Origin: Collybia mongolica
Lineage: Eukaryota; Basidiomycota; Agaricomycetes; Agaricales; Clitocybaceae
Length of the DNA: 64,000 nucleotides
Assembly (NCBI GenBank): GCA_013420905.1
Contig: JAAXNY010000008.1
Span: forward strand, 2,418,001-2,482,000
Reading direction: 5' to 3'
Position 1 is the first letter of the stretch; every line of letters begins with the position of its first letter. Position numbers and translations under genes: made by a program. The notes under the pieces were generated by a model. It was given only the letters and a program-made list of their open reading frames with translations, made no database searches and had not been told where the DNA came from. Positions 48,047 to 59,865 of this stretch are shown in pieces.

Positions 48047-49290
48047 ATGCCGTGTGTCGTGAACCGCGAAACGAGCGTCGTCCCAGTGGTGTTCCTCGGC
48101 CTGGCCACCATCTTCCTCATCCTATCATGCGTATCGGCCCCGCTCGTCGACAGCGTTCGGTTATTCCGCGTCCACGCGAACATCGGTGGTGCCAGGCGAT
48201 ATGTCGACTTTGGTATCTGGGGGTACTGTGTTGTCCCTATCAGAGGGTATGTCGTTCCTCTTTTGCCTGTTGGTCCACCACGACAATGACCTTGGCCCCC
48301 ACAGTCTGAGAGGGTTCGATCCCAGCGTGACAGAGGGGTGCTCGCCAGCAAGATTGGGGTATACCATTGGCGAAGCCGTCACGAAAGCGCTGTATGTACA
48401 TATCCACCCTACCCACGCGAGATTCCACTGTCTCAATCCACATCGGGAAGCCATACCTCTGATGAACTGCAGAAGGCGCTACTCAAGGCGCACACGTCCG
48501 CCCTAGTCCTCTTTCCCATAGGTTTGGCAGGCTCCCCCGTATACTGTATCGCACACATGCTGAACCGCTTACTCACAGCTACTGTCTACACAACTTTCAC
48601 GCTTCTAATCTCCACCGCGATCTGGCTGTCTCTGCGCTTCCCCAAGGGAGGGTCCCCAATCGGCACCACGAGCCTAAACGGCATGGTCGCCATCGCCGGT
48701 CTAGGCACACTGATCACCACGCTCACATTTGCCGTTGCGCTCAGCGTACTGCTCACAGCCAAGTCCAAAGTATCCCAAATCAGGCGCAGTCAAGGAAACC
48801 TCGAGCTGAAATGGGACAGCGTGGTGAGTACCCTCCCGCGCGCACTCTTTCATCCTGATCCCCCTCACTCACGGCTGGAAATCCCAGATATGGCTCTCTG
48901 CACTCGCGGTCGGCGCGCATCTCTACAACCTGATATTCGTCAATGCGATGCGGAAGCAACGGGCGGTGCGTCAGGCTCCCCATCCACGTCCTCTCGATAC
49001 CGCTGCTGACTTGGTCACTAATACAGGAACCAAACAGGCACCACGACGAGGAAGCCACGACGGGACCAAAGCAGAAAAACAAGAAGAAGAAACAAGGGCA
49101 GAAACCTAAAGAAGGGAAAGGGAAGAAGGGGAAGAAGGCCCACAAGGAGGAATGGAATGATGAGCGGGTAGAGTCAGTTTCGAGCAGGACGTCGGGATCG
49201 GACAGAGAAGATGGGGTGGGCCAAGGAGATGCCAGGAGTTCTAGGGAGTCTGTTGCGTCCGGCCAAAAGACCTCCCAGAGAAGCTCTTGA
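48047..49290 (+). CDS. PalI/SUR7-type four-span membrane protein
   Basis: Six exons (48047-48246, 48305-48395, 48473-48521, 48579-48823, 48888-48965, 49027-49290) total 927 nt, 308 residues. Membrane spans: SVVPVVFLGLATIFLILSCV, AIWLSLRFPKGG neighbourhood after ATVYTTFTLLIS, GMVAIAGLGTLITTLTFAVAL, and IWLSALAVGAHLYNLIF. The first loop has the FGIWGYCV and later GCSPARLGYTI pattern shared by SUR7/PalI/Rim9 proteins, known as eisosome components or pH-signalling helpers at the plasma membrane. The C-terminal tail is strikingly lysine-rich (about residues 220-270) and then Ser-rich, probably cytosolic. The exon 2 donor (GTACAT at 48396) is chosen on phase. Confidence 0.8.
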
Positions 49291-50236
49291 AATGTTGACG
49301 AGTACTCCGTCCTTTTTCTACCTATCATCGACTTTCATGCCTCATCACGCCTACTGTACACGTATCATCTCTCCACAATAACAACAACCTCAACAATTTT
49401 CTATTCACATCTCGGCCAACGCCCCAAGCAAAAGCCGGCACCGTGGGTATCCATGCACGCGACACGTACACCCCACATTCATAACCTACCCACACCAAAA
49501 AAAAAAGAAAGTTATCAAAATTCAAAAAATTCAAACGCAATGTGCATGCAAAAGGAAAAAGAGCAGGCAAACGAGACTATGAACTTTGAGTACACTATGG
49601 ACATTGTGATTTTACGTACGTAATCCGCATCTGAGTACCGAAGTCCCGAGTATCGGTCTGAGTCGTACGGTGGGGGTGTATGCGTGGGGTGTATGGTGTA
49701 TGGTATTAACGACGGGGTGTATGTATTAGGGACGGAGAAAAGTGCACAGGGATGGACAAGACGCGGGAATGGTGGGGATGTGCAGAAAAGTGGAGAAGTC
49801 GCGGAATATTGAGCTTGGATTGGAATGGAAATAATAATGCAGAGGCAAAGAAAAAAAAAAAGGACAAAGAATGCACAGGGAAAGACGAAACGGGATTGCA
49901 GAAGTCCAAAAAAATCAGAGACACTGACACTTGCAAGAGCCGGTCGGGTATTATTCAACTTTTGCAAAATGCGCGGGAGGCGGGGTAGAGGGGTAGAGGG
50001 GGGGCGTGGGCATGGGCATGACATGGCATGGTACTTGGCATTAAGCGTTAAACAATTCGAGTTCGGGGTCCAAGCCTTGACTCGTCGGGATGGAAAAAAC
50101 CAGCCAAATGGCCGTCAATCACATCCTCCGATGCACGAAAACATCACCACAGCAACGCATCACTATAAACCCAAAAAGCAATCAGATCCCAAAACCCTCC
50201 ACCACAGCGAGAAACCAGAAAACACACACACCCACC
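49291..50236. other. Intergenic region between convergent genes
   Basis: About 950 bp with A-runs near 49498 and 49849. The open frames here are low complexity and unsupported. Likely 3' UTRs of both neighbours. Confidence 0.5.
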
Positions 50237-53200
50237 TTAAGGCGGCCCATTCCACAAGCCCAAGAACACCCCCGCAGACGACACCATCCCCACCGCCTTC
50301 CCCACGATCGTCGCGTCCCCGCGCGTGGGGCTGCGCGGCGAGCTCGGCGGCGAACTCGCATACGACGCCGGCGAGGACCCCGCCGACACGGACGACGACG
50401 GCGCGGGCGAGTGCGCGCGCGGCGGGGTGACGCTATACGACGTGCTCGGCTTCGCGGGGTGCGGCGGTGCGGGCACCGCCAGCGGGGACTTGGTCTTCAC
50501 TGCGTGTTTCGTCGTAGGGGTCGGGGTCGAAGAATTGGAAGGGATGCTGGCAGGGCTGTCCTTTGTCCTAGCGGGCGCCTGCATCGAGATGACGGGCGAG
50601 TTCGAGGGCGTCGGATGCAAGTACCGCTGCTTCTCCTCTTCGCCCGCAGCCATGGGTATCGAGATCGGCATCGGCATCTGCATCGACGGGGCGTCATGCA
50701 CGTACGGGCGGTACATGGGCGTCGGCGTCGCAGGCATGACTGTAGCCGAACTCGAAGTCGACGAAGCCGACGAGGACGACGCTGAGCTTGACGGCGCCTC
50801 GGATTTCGTGACGATATTCAGCCTAGGATGATCCCGCTGACTTGGAAGCACCGAGGCGGCCGTGGGAGGCACCAGCACATCATCAGGGCTCAAACTCGTG
50901 CTTAGCCTCTTCCCCATGCGGTCCCTGCCGCGTGACCTCTCCCTCCCGCCGTCCCTGTCCCTTGCATTATCGCCCCGGGGTTCCCTCCAGCCCCGTCCGT
51001 CCCGGTCGCGCTCCTTCCCCGCGCCGACCGCGGCCACTACCCCTTCAGGCGACAAGCTCCCTAGAGACGACGAGCTACCCGTGGTGGACAATGACCCGGA
51101 GCCCGACGGCGTGCGCGTGCTCGAACGGCCACGTGCCTGCTGCAGATCCTGATGCGAGCTCGAGCCCCTGCCACGAGGCGGTGGCGCAAGGAGTGCCGAC
51201 GCAGTGATAGGCGGTGAGGCAGAGGCGGCGCGGCGCAAGCCAGGGACGGCTACGGGGGCGGTTATGGTGGATGCGGGTGCCGTCTGAACCCGTGTGGGAG
51301 TAGGCGCAACCAGGGGCGCCGTATCAATAAAAGTCGATGGGGACATTGCAGGAGACGGCGTCCTCGATTTCGATCTCGACCTGGAGCGGTCCCCAGGCGA
51401 CCCAAACACTCCTCTTGTCTGCCGGCCCCTTCCAGGATCTGCAGCGCGGCCCCGTCTCTCCTGGTCACCCGTGTCCGAACCTTCAAAAAGTTCAAAGGCG
51501 TCCTCCCGGGGCACCACGACGGTCGGGATGACCACAGGCGGCTCTGCGTCCGGATCGACCTCGTCGTCACCCGCTACGCCGACGCTGAATAACGAGCGCT
51601 TACGCCTGGGGCTGATCTCCGCTTTGCTGCTGCTGCTATACAGCGCCTGGTCACTCGCGCTCTTGATCAGCCCGCGCGCGCCATGCCCCAGGCCATCCTC
51701 ATGGTCCTCCATCACCTCTCTCACCTCCCTCCGCGCCCCATACTCCCTCTCCCTTTCCCGCTCTCTCTCTCGATCCCTCTCCAGCCTTACGCTATAATTG
51801 CTTCCAAACGGCGGGACATACACCAACTCCACAGGCGTCCCGCTCTCCCTACTCTCGCTGCCCAAATCATCCTCGCCATCCTTGATCTGCTCACTCCTCA
51901 GCGCCCCGGTTCCGGTCCACCAGCGGGCCCCACCGGCACCCATACCCGCCCCCCAGAGTCCATCATCGCTCCCGCCGGCCTCGTCGCCGAAGCTCTCCAC
52001 CCACTCTCCCCCACCACCGCCCGTCTTGAGAATCGTCGGTGCGATGGGTGCAATCGTGACATGCGCTTGCATTGGCGCGGGTTCGCGCTCGGTGGTCGGA
52101 GTGCGTATCAGTGGGGGTGCGCGCCGGCGACGCGGATGTGTGATCCGCGGGCGATACGTGCTCGTCGTGCTGGTGCTCGAGCGGCGTTCGCGCGCACCAG
52201 AGGAGCTGGAGGCGGAGGTGGAGGAGGCGGAGGAAAGGCTGGTTGATGTCGAGGCGGTAGAGGAGGAGGACGTGGTGGATACTTTGGATTGGGAGCGGGC
52301 GGAGCTGGAGGGGCGGAAGGGGGAGCGCCGGCGGGAGGTGTCGAGGGTATCATCTTCGTCGTCCTCGATGGGCTCATCGTCGTCGCGCCCGTCGCAAGAG
52401 TCGGAATCAGAGTTGACGATGGCACTGCCGCCGTATCGCTCGTCCCACATGGACAGGGAGACGGCCTCTTCCTCGTCGTCTCCCGAATCGGCTTCTTCAT
52501 CTTCTTCGTAGCTGCAGCAGAATCATGAGGGTGGTAGATGGGTGGCATTGGTGCCAAAACTCACCCGTCGTCGTATCCCCAGGCATTCCTGCCACCGTAG
52601 GGATACCTGCCACCTTGTTGCACGTATTCACCTTCATCGCCATCAGCATCATCGCCTTCATTGTCTTCATCATCATCATCATCATCATCATCATATTGCA
52701 CGCGGTTCTTGGGCTTCTCGATGGCGATGCACTGTTCAACAAAGGTGTTGAAGGAGATGTGACGCTTCTTCTGCTGGCCGCCTGCCGCACTGGGTGAAGC
52801 TGGGCGGGCAGTGGGTATAGTGTTAGTCTCTGATGCAAAAAATGCATCAAGATTGGTGGGGCTGTATGCGGCGGCCGGGGGGTCTATGCGCGGTGGAGAC
52901 TCTTTTCTGAAGGCACGACTGGGCCCCCAGCGCGTGATGTGGGTATCGCTCTTGGTGTGAGTGAGGGGCGGGCGGGGGTTCGGGTTTGAATCCGAGCTTG
53001 AACGGTTGGGATGGGGGGGTTCAGAATCGTCGAAGTCTGCATCGGACTGGGGTGGGGAGGTGGGGAGGTCGGAGGTGAGGAGTTGGCTGATGCTGCGGTA
53101 CTTGAGGATGGGCTTGTGGGTTGTCGAGAGGTCAAGAGCAGAGGTGGGGTCGGGTATGGGCTTGGGTGGGGGAGTCCAGTCGACGGCGGTGTGAAGAGGA

Positions 53201-53559
53201 CCATAGAGCCAGGTAACATCAGAGTCCTTGAGCCTATAAAAATATAAAAAGGTCAGCAGCTGGTGATGAAGGAGAGATGAAGGGTTGGATGTTCACCAGT
53301 TGAGGGTCTCTGGGGTGACGGTGCCGAGGCCGTTGCGCTGCTTCCACCAAGTGCGCCAGCTGGCGTTCTCGAGACGGACACCGTTTGTGATCTCGTTCTT
53401 TTGACGAGTCATGTTGCGCCATGAGCGCCAGACATCTTCCTCTTCCCAGTTGTGAGAGAGGTAGTCAACCTGTCCGCGTGGGAGGGTTGATACGGAGGAG
53501 TCGTCTGGGATGGAGTTTGCAGCGACGCTGACGAGGAGGACAGGGAGGTAGTTTGCCAT
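50237..53559 (-). CDS. REG1-like protein with GATA-like (DUF1752) domain; probable PP1 regulator
   Basis: Three exons (53297-53559, 52565-53233, 50237-52511) total 3,207 nt, 1,068 residues. The N-terminal domain is well conserved: QVDYLSHNWEEEDVWRSWRN, then ARLENASWRTWWKQRNGL region (here VRLENASWRTWWKQ) and ETLNWLKDSDVTWLYGPL. Next comes KKRHISFNTFVEQCIAIEKP, the block shared with yeast Reg1/Reg2, which target Glc7/PP1 phosphatase to Snf1 in glucose repression. The large last exon is disordered: acidic runs, Ser and Arg-Glu/Asp repeats, and SP/TP sites, ending GKAVGMVSSAGVFLGLWN, another family-conserved patch. Base composition of this gene is clearly more GC-rich than its neighbours. A TCA/ATC run near 52670-52692 encodes poly-Asp. 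Confidence 0.87.
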
Positions 53560-54926
53560 CGTCGTTGACGACGTGGAGGGTCGTTGGTGGTGGAGAGGCC
53601 CACGGAGCGGGAAAGGAAAAAGAGAAGCCACGAAGCAGGCAACGAACAAAATCGGTCAACCCCAATTTGGTTCTCAGCCAAAACACCCTGATCGTTCCGG
53701 CCTTTCCGTGTGATTCTCAACCGCGGCCCGGCTGCCCTCCGTCAATGAAACAAGTTCTAAAACGTCTAAAAAAAAGCCTTCCTCAGACTAAACTATGTGT
53801 AGATCTACGAAAAAAATAACTCTTGTAGTACTTGGATTGTATTTGAGCGCCAGGCCGGATCTCCAGAATTTGCCAGCACACAGCGAGACCGCGGACCTTG
53901 CAATCACCCGGAGCTTCCTCGGCCATTTTGAACGTCACCCCCGGTGGCTCTCTACAATGCGAGTCATCCCTAGTGGCTGTCGCTCTTTTGTTCCTTTTTT
54001 TGTTTTTTTTGTTTTTTATTCGGTCGGGAATACCTTGGCCGACGGGTCGGGACTTGGGGATTGGACGGAAGAAGGCAGGTCCGCGGTAACTTAGGCACGT
54101 TTTTGCCACGATCATTCGCTCGATCGAAGCGTGTGAAACGATTAAGCCTCTGTCGTCATCTAGGTTCCTTTTCCAAACTCCTCTCCAACTCCAACTCCTC
54201 TCCAACTCCTCTCCAACTCCCTCTCCAACTCCTCTCCAACTCCCTCTCCAAGCCCACCATCCTCTCCAACTATTCCTCCTGTCACTCTCAATCCTGCGAA
54301 TCCGTTTCTCCATTCTTCTTACTTTCCTATTCTTAAATCTTTAGTCTATCACTCCCTGACAGAATGAAACCCGGGGTCCAGGCTCGGTACTTGCCTTTTT
54401 CATCTCAATCAAGCGCGTCAACCACCTCACACCTTTCCAATTTATCCGTTCCATACATTTCACCAACCCACCCTTTACTTCTTACGTGCCTTCTTTGGAC
54501 AGCCACCAGGGTTCCCATCACTCCCGTCCCTGTCACCCCAGAATCCACCCCCGTACCGTCTATCTAACATGCCCTCAAACGTGCTTACCCGCAGCCCTGC
54601 AGTGTCCACCGGACCTCACTCTCACTGCATTACGCATCAGTCGTGAATCGGTCATGACATCCTAGATGTTTACCACCGTCGGAATGCACCTCCTCGCAGC
54701 CCTGTACGCTTGTCGTCATAAGGGGTGCGCCACCTCTTTTGTTTGACGGGAATCCGCAGCCGTTTCTCAGCAACGCATCCAAGGCGAAACGTACCCGGCA
54801 CTTGCCCAGCCCCAGTGCACCCTCGCCCTCCGGATCTCTAGAGAACATCTCTCTCGTTCGAGTCTCTGACCGTAACTAGTGGTCCATGTGATATCTCCCT
54901 CCCTTCCCTCGCGAATCCTCTAGCTC
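53560..54926. other. Upstream region with minisatellite
   Basis: About 1.4 kb upstream of the REG1-like gene, containing a CTCCAACTC-type tandem repeat at about 54179-54272. No gene recognised. Confidence 0.45.
54179..54272. repeat. Imperfect tandem repeat of CTCTCCAACTCC units
   Basis: Units CTCTCCAACTC and CCCTCTCCAACTC recur about eight times with small length changes, decaying at the right end. This is a typical replication-slippage minisatellite in noncoding sequence. Confidence 0.85.
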
Positions 54927-55796
54927 TTGCTTACTGATCCTATAAAGTTGGGATATGTCATCCACTCTTCGACAGCAGTTCTCAAAGACATATATCAAGG
55001 ACGCCTTTCCACAGCTATGTATATCAAGAACAGCTCTCAACAGCATGAGCTGCGAAATTTCTTCGAAATTTCTGGTGGGCATGTCAACGCCACCGGAGAC
55101 CTTTACTTCTCATTCGTAAGCCCGAACTCACTACCCTGGATCTATCCTACCAGCGAAACGCAGAAATGCGGGATTTACGCTAGAATCATAATGTGGATGA
55201 ACCATCAACACACACGCTCGTTAAAATACAAAGGCAGCCTCGTGGCGTGTGTCAGCTTTGGAAGACGGGGCACGACGCATTCCCATCCTCCCCCTGTTGG
55301 ATTCTCTACCCACGTCAATCCGGCGAAATGCACCCGTTACACACGCATCTGGAAGCTCTGTCAAGCCTTGGGCCGGCCATCTCTTTTGTTGGGCGCTACG
55401 GGCGGCTTTACTAGCCGTGTCCACTACGATGTAAAAGCTACAGACCTTGCCGCGACCACTTGGACATATGCTGTCTCTGGCCCCCCTGCTACCAAGATGT
55501 ACATTATGTATTGCCGTCATTATCTCAATTGGCGGTTACACCTTGCAACCCGAGTACATCACTTTGCCATCCTTCGAGTGCGGCGAATCACGGTGCGGAT
55601 GGATAACAGACTCGGCGCATCTTTCATTCTCTTCATCAGAATTTCTACACACCTGTCGTACACGTATCTGGAGTCACGATATTCTTTCGGGTCTTGGATA
55701 GAGCAATTCTGTGTCGCACAAAAGGGTAGAGTGTTTGTTGGGATTGGGCCTGGTTTTGTCGAGGTGGAGTCGTGGTTTTTGTACAATTTGGGGTAG
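54927..55796 (+). CDS. Putative gene of unknown function, model uncertain
   Basis: A 289-codon uninterrupted frame runs here, long for chance, but two alternative plus-strand frames inside it look at least as protein-like: one from ATG 54956 (MSSTLRQQFSKTYIKDAF) ending near a good donor at 55116, and one at 55190-55414 (VKIQRQPRGVCQLWKTGHDA). A spliced gene using these pieces is possible, but no splice set joined them in phase. No domain recognised. Confidence 0.25.
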   Translation: MLTDPIKLGYVIHSSTAVLKDIYQGRLSTAMYIKNSSQQHELRNFFEISGGHVNATGDLYFSFVSPNSLPWIYPTSETQKCGIYARIIMWMNHQHTRSLKYKGSLVACVSFGRRGTTHSHPPPVGFSTHVNPAKCTRYTRIWKLCQALGRPSLLLGATGGFTSRVHYDVKATDLAATTWTYAVSGPPATKMYIMYCRHYLNWRLHLATRVHHFAILRVRRITVRMDNRLGASFILFIRISTHLSYTYLESRYSFGSWIEQFCVAQKGRVFVGIGPGFVEVESWFLYNLG

Positions 55797-55985
55797 CTTT
55801 TCTTGCCTGCTGATTTTATAAATGTAGGAAATGTCGAGTTGCAGACCTCTAATAGAGTCGTTCTTATAAGCCCCCCAAACCTCGTGTCATTTTGATCTCG
55901 GCATCATGAACGCTTGAATCCATCACGTCACAAATCTTATCCAATCGCAATAAACAGCCCTCATGCAAAAACAATCTCACGCAAT

Positions 55986-57440
55986 TTAAATGATACAGAC
56001 AGGCTCTCGAGACGCACTAATCCAAGAGTCTACGTCGCAACATGGCGTGTCCTCATCCTCACCCCTCATCATCATAGAACCTACCAACCCTGCAGAGCGC
56101 TCCATCCGTTCTTTCGTCTGGTACCACAAGCCAGCCCCACCAAGCGCCGGATCGGCCTCTGCCCTGAATCCGTACCCACTACGATGGCACAACCATGGAC
56201 CTTGCCAGAGGCCGTCTGGTTAACGCCGTCCTCCTCGTCATTAAGACAGATGTATTCGACGTGCCCCTTCCTACGTACCACAGTCTTCGTCTTGGGCTGT
56301 CCCTGTACCTCATAAAGCTCCATCTCTGCAGGATCCCACATCACAGGCCTCATGATCGCGTTGACCTCAAGCGTCCCACCTACGATCCGGCCAAAAAGCC
56401 CCACCATCTGTGATCGGGCCCGTTTCGTATTTCTTATAATCGTCTACAAGAGGTTCTCGTCGGGTGGATTACTCCCCGCCCATGATCGCGCCATCCATGG
56501 CGGTCCAGGACCAAGTGGGCGCGCTCTGTAGTCTCCTGGAGATACCGAGTTACCTGTTGACCGCTGCACGCGCTTTGTGTTGCTAGAGAAGATCCCCAGA
56601 GGGGTTTTCTTTCCTAGAACCCTGCAATATATCGCGTTTTCGCAACAGCGCTGAAACGGCTGTGCGACGCGTGAAATTACAAGTAGTTTATCGGAGGACT
56701 GTGTGAGGTGCCGTTTAGTGTATTCCGCGACAATTTTTCCACCACGCGTTCCGCAATGCTTTCAGGTCCTCGTCGGATGGGGGGACTGCCACAGGAGTAC
56801 CGAAATGTATCGCGTTTTCGCAATGGCGCCGAAACGGCTGTGCGACGCCTGAAAGCTTTCAGGTCCTCGTCGGATGGGGGCACTGCCGCAGGAGTACTGG
56901 AGAGCGTTATGGAGGGCGATTTCAGTCCATCGTTTTTTTCCGGGGAGGTAGAGCGGCGCTTCCCCTACATTGTTTTACAGTATCTGCCACCGATACCGTA
57001 GCGTGTCTGTGGTGTAGCTAAGCGCCTGGGGTGAGAGTAGGCGTTCCTGATAGCACCACGCGCGGCCATCCACCGGCTCAACGCCCCCTTCCGGCGTACG
57101 CTCTTCTTCCTCGACCGAGATCGTGCCCAGCCGCCCATCGGGGCACCAGAACGGCAACACGGTGCCAACGGGCTCTGTGCAGTCCTGCAAGGAACCCCTG
57201 TTGTGTGTGGTCGTGCGGTGTGGTTGGGGCTCGCCCCAGACGTAGCTCAGGGCGGCGTAGACGCCCTCGAGGCCTGCGGTGATGACGAGTTTGGGATTTT
57301 TCCGGGTCCGTGCAGTCGATGATACTGGTGGGGAGGTGCTTTTGCCAGGGTTTCGGGCAGGTGTGGTGGAGAGTGCATTCTGTGAGATATTTGGAGGCTA
57401 TTTCGTAGGCCCGGGGAGCCGAGACCTGCCAAACTAGGTT
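55986..57440 (-). pseudogene. HET (heterokaryon incompatibility) domain gene, degenerate
   Basis: Pieces of a HET protein lie in order on the minus strand. Upstream, about 57250-57440, an N-terminal segment (CTLHHTCPKPWQKHLPTSII) precedes the HET hallmark AALSYVWGEPQPHRTTTHN in a different frame. The usual middle block is absent: the sequence jumps to GRAWCYQERLLSPQALSYTT, the later HET motif (about 57010-57060). Further on, 56081-56407 encodes a beta-rich C-terminal part (MWDPAEMELYEVQGQ, GKVHGCAIVVGTDSG) and 55986-56190 another frame of it. At least two frameshifts and an internal deletion mean it cannot make a normal protein. HET genes trigger cell death on non-self fusion and are often inactivated in fungi. 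A region of direct repeats (56631-56897) sits inside. Confidence 0.6.
56631..56897. repeat. Interleaved direct repeats A-B-A'-B'
   Basis: Repeat A (46 bp) occurs at 56631-56676 and 56809-56854 with 4 differences; repeat B (43 bp) occurs at 56758-56800 and 56855-56897 with 2 differences. Together they form a partial local duplication inside the HET pseudogene. Confidence 0.85.
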
Positions 57441-58122
57441 TCGGCAGGGGATAATAATTGCTGCGTTATCATCTGCTCAAAAAAGTAAATCACCCGGTGA
57501 GTAATGCACCTAGAGACATACCTAGAACACAAACAAACAAAAACGCACCGGGGTGACAGATTACCAACCTCAAGACCACTCGCTGGAGCGTTTCATGTTT
57601 CTCGAACCTTACGAGGACGTTAAACGTTTCATCCAGTTCCTGCGATTCCTTCTTGTTCTAACGCTTGTACCAAAAACGGATTTTGTCCCAGAGGAAATCA
57701 CTCCAGTTACACCCTCTGTCCTCGCCCTCCTGTGTTTGCTCTCATGGTTGTGTGGTGTATGAGAACCCCCTGGAGGAGCCGGATCCGGAGTCTTTGGCGG
57801 AAAGGGCGGCCTGGAACGCGTCGAAGGCGAAGAGGGTGCTCCAGCATGCATCACAGGCTAGCGAGCTCGAGCGTAGAGGCATCGTTTGCGGATGTCGTTA
57901 ATAGGTAGAACCTGGATTAGATTTCTTAGACGTGTCGATGGTTCTCAGCTCTTCCCGGCGAGGAACCCGACGGCGAAAACTGAACCTTTCCGTATCGTTG
58001 AAGGTCGTATCACGTAGCGTGACTTCTTATCTACACAGCTATCGATTGGCGCCCATAATGTAGCCTTCGCGATAGGCCATCGATGAGGGTGGCCTCATGG
58101 ATACCTCGTGTACCTAGAATCC
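57441..58122. other. Region without a recognisable gene
   Basis: About 680 bp between the HET remnant and a BTB remnant. Short frames, no domain. Confidence 0.45.
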
Positions 58123-59074
58123 ATGGCTTTAAAAACCATTGAATGCCAGTCGTTACTCAACGTCGACATGAAAGAAGAAGTACCGCCTGTTCTACCAGGC
58201 ATCTACTCACCATTCGATCAACCACAAAACACAGATATCATCCTACAATCTTCCGACAGAAGGGACTTCCACACCCGACGGATCTTGCTGTCCCTTGGGT
58301 CCGATGTGTTTGATAGCATGCTCACATTACCACAATCGTGCGGAGAACCCCAGGATGATCCTCCCATCATCCCTTTAGCTGAAGAGAGCGACACGGTATA
58401 CCGGCTGTTGCAATGGATTGATCCCAGATGCAGGCCGAGCTGGGAGCTGAAGGACATGCAGCTGGTACTCAATGCCGCTGACAAGTATAATATGCAGGGC
58501 GTGATGCGCAATATCGAGCAAGTATTGACAAAGTGTACGGAGTACATCAGCGCAGATCCAGTCCAGATCTATGCAATTGCCATTCGCTACGGCTTTCACG
58601 ACCTGGCTCGCATAGCTGCGAAGGAATCATTGCACCTAACGCTGGAGGAGCGCACCAATATCCAAGAATTAGCCTTCATTTCTGCAGAAGCCCTGCAACA
58701 TCTATATATCTATTACTTTGCATGTGCAAGAGCCGCACGAGAAGTGGCCACAAACTTTGTGTTCAGCTGGCTTGGTGATACATGCTTTGTATGAGGGCCG
58801 AACTCTCAAAGAGCCGAAAATCACGACACACCGTGTATCAGCATCGTGCGGGAGAACCAAGTATGGCAGAAGTGGTGGGTAGAATATATGGGGCTGGCAG
58901 CACAAGAGCTGTACAAGTGTCCTCGTGGACTGACCGTCAAGGCAATTCCACACCTCGCTATTGGACCGTTGAGGACTGCCCTAAAATGCACCGCATGTCG
59001 GTCGAAGGTCTTTTCAGATCTGTTGGTCTTACGGCGACAAATTTGATGCGGAAGTGGAGCGGAGGATATCAGAG
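58123..59074 (+). pseudogene. BTB/POZ-domain gene with in-frame stop and frameshift
   Basis: From ATG 58123 the frame encodes a BTB domain (TDIILQSSDRRDFHTRRILL, FDSMLTLPQ, PLAEESDTVYRLLQWIDPR) and the helical region after it (LNAADKYNMQGVMRNIEQVL, YAIAIRYGFHDLARIAAKES). An in-frame TGA at 58792-58794 interrupts it, yet the same frame continues past the stop with a typical tail (QVWQKWWVEYMGLAAQELY, CTACRSKVFSDLL). A one-base shift near 59030 is then needed to reach the expected KFDAEVERRISE. No intron removes the stop in phase. The nearest copy is at 59866-60640. Confidence 0.7.
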
Positions 59075-59865
59075 GTATGTCGATTTCGGCGGCATCTATT
59101 TAGGGATCAAAATTAACATGATCATTAGATTGCTCTTGTTATCACATAAAGAGAGGGGTCGCACTTTCCTGATACGCAAAAGGTGTCAGGAGAAGGACAG
59201 AACCCGCCAAGTCTCAAAAAATTCGATTCCTCAGCTATTACAGGGATTCTCGACGCGTCTAATGGTGAGGGGTGTTTATGTGGGTTGAGGCTTGTGGTAA
59301 TTGCTTCAGGGAGTGCGTTTGAAGCCTCTCCCGTGGAGAGTCTTCACACTCGACAAATTTCCTTGCTTTAGTTATACGTTAACAATGGTAGTATTTGTCC
59401 CACTGGTCCGTACAGCCAGAAGACGGGACACAAGGCCAGGTACACGATGTTCTGAAAGTCCACTGGTTTTATTGCAAGGAGGCTGACTCTAATGCGGGAC
59501 TTTGATCAGAGGACGTCCGGCTACAGCATCGTGAGAAAAGTCACTGGCAGCGATGGTTACATCTCTCTATCTTGACTCATGTCGAGGCTTACTATGCACA
59601 AGAATCAAACTATCATTTTCTCCGAATTTCGTCTTGTCAGGGTGAAAGAACTTGCATCTCTCGCACAGAGGCTCTGTCGATAAAGGTCAGAATGCTTAGG
59701 CCTGAGCACTGAACAATGATGACCTTTTTCTTTTAAGGATGTCGAATAATAGGCCCACGTGTAGTCAGGTACTGGTACTCTGCCATTGCGTTTACATAGA
59801 TAGTTGAATTTTCTCTTCCTGGGTTTTACACCAAGGCTACTACCACATCCACCAACGCCAAAGAC

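Noticed and set aside
48300..48330. GGGTTCGATCCC, resembling a tRNA B box
   Set aside because: It encodes RGFDPS inside the PalI/SUR7-type gene, and no acceptor stem or A box is found at suitable distance.
50090..52511. Several long plus-strand open frames
   Set aside because: They are shadows of the GC-rich minus-strand REG1-like exon; GC-rich low-complexity sequence lacks stops on all strands.
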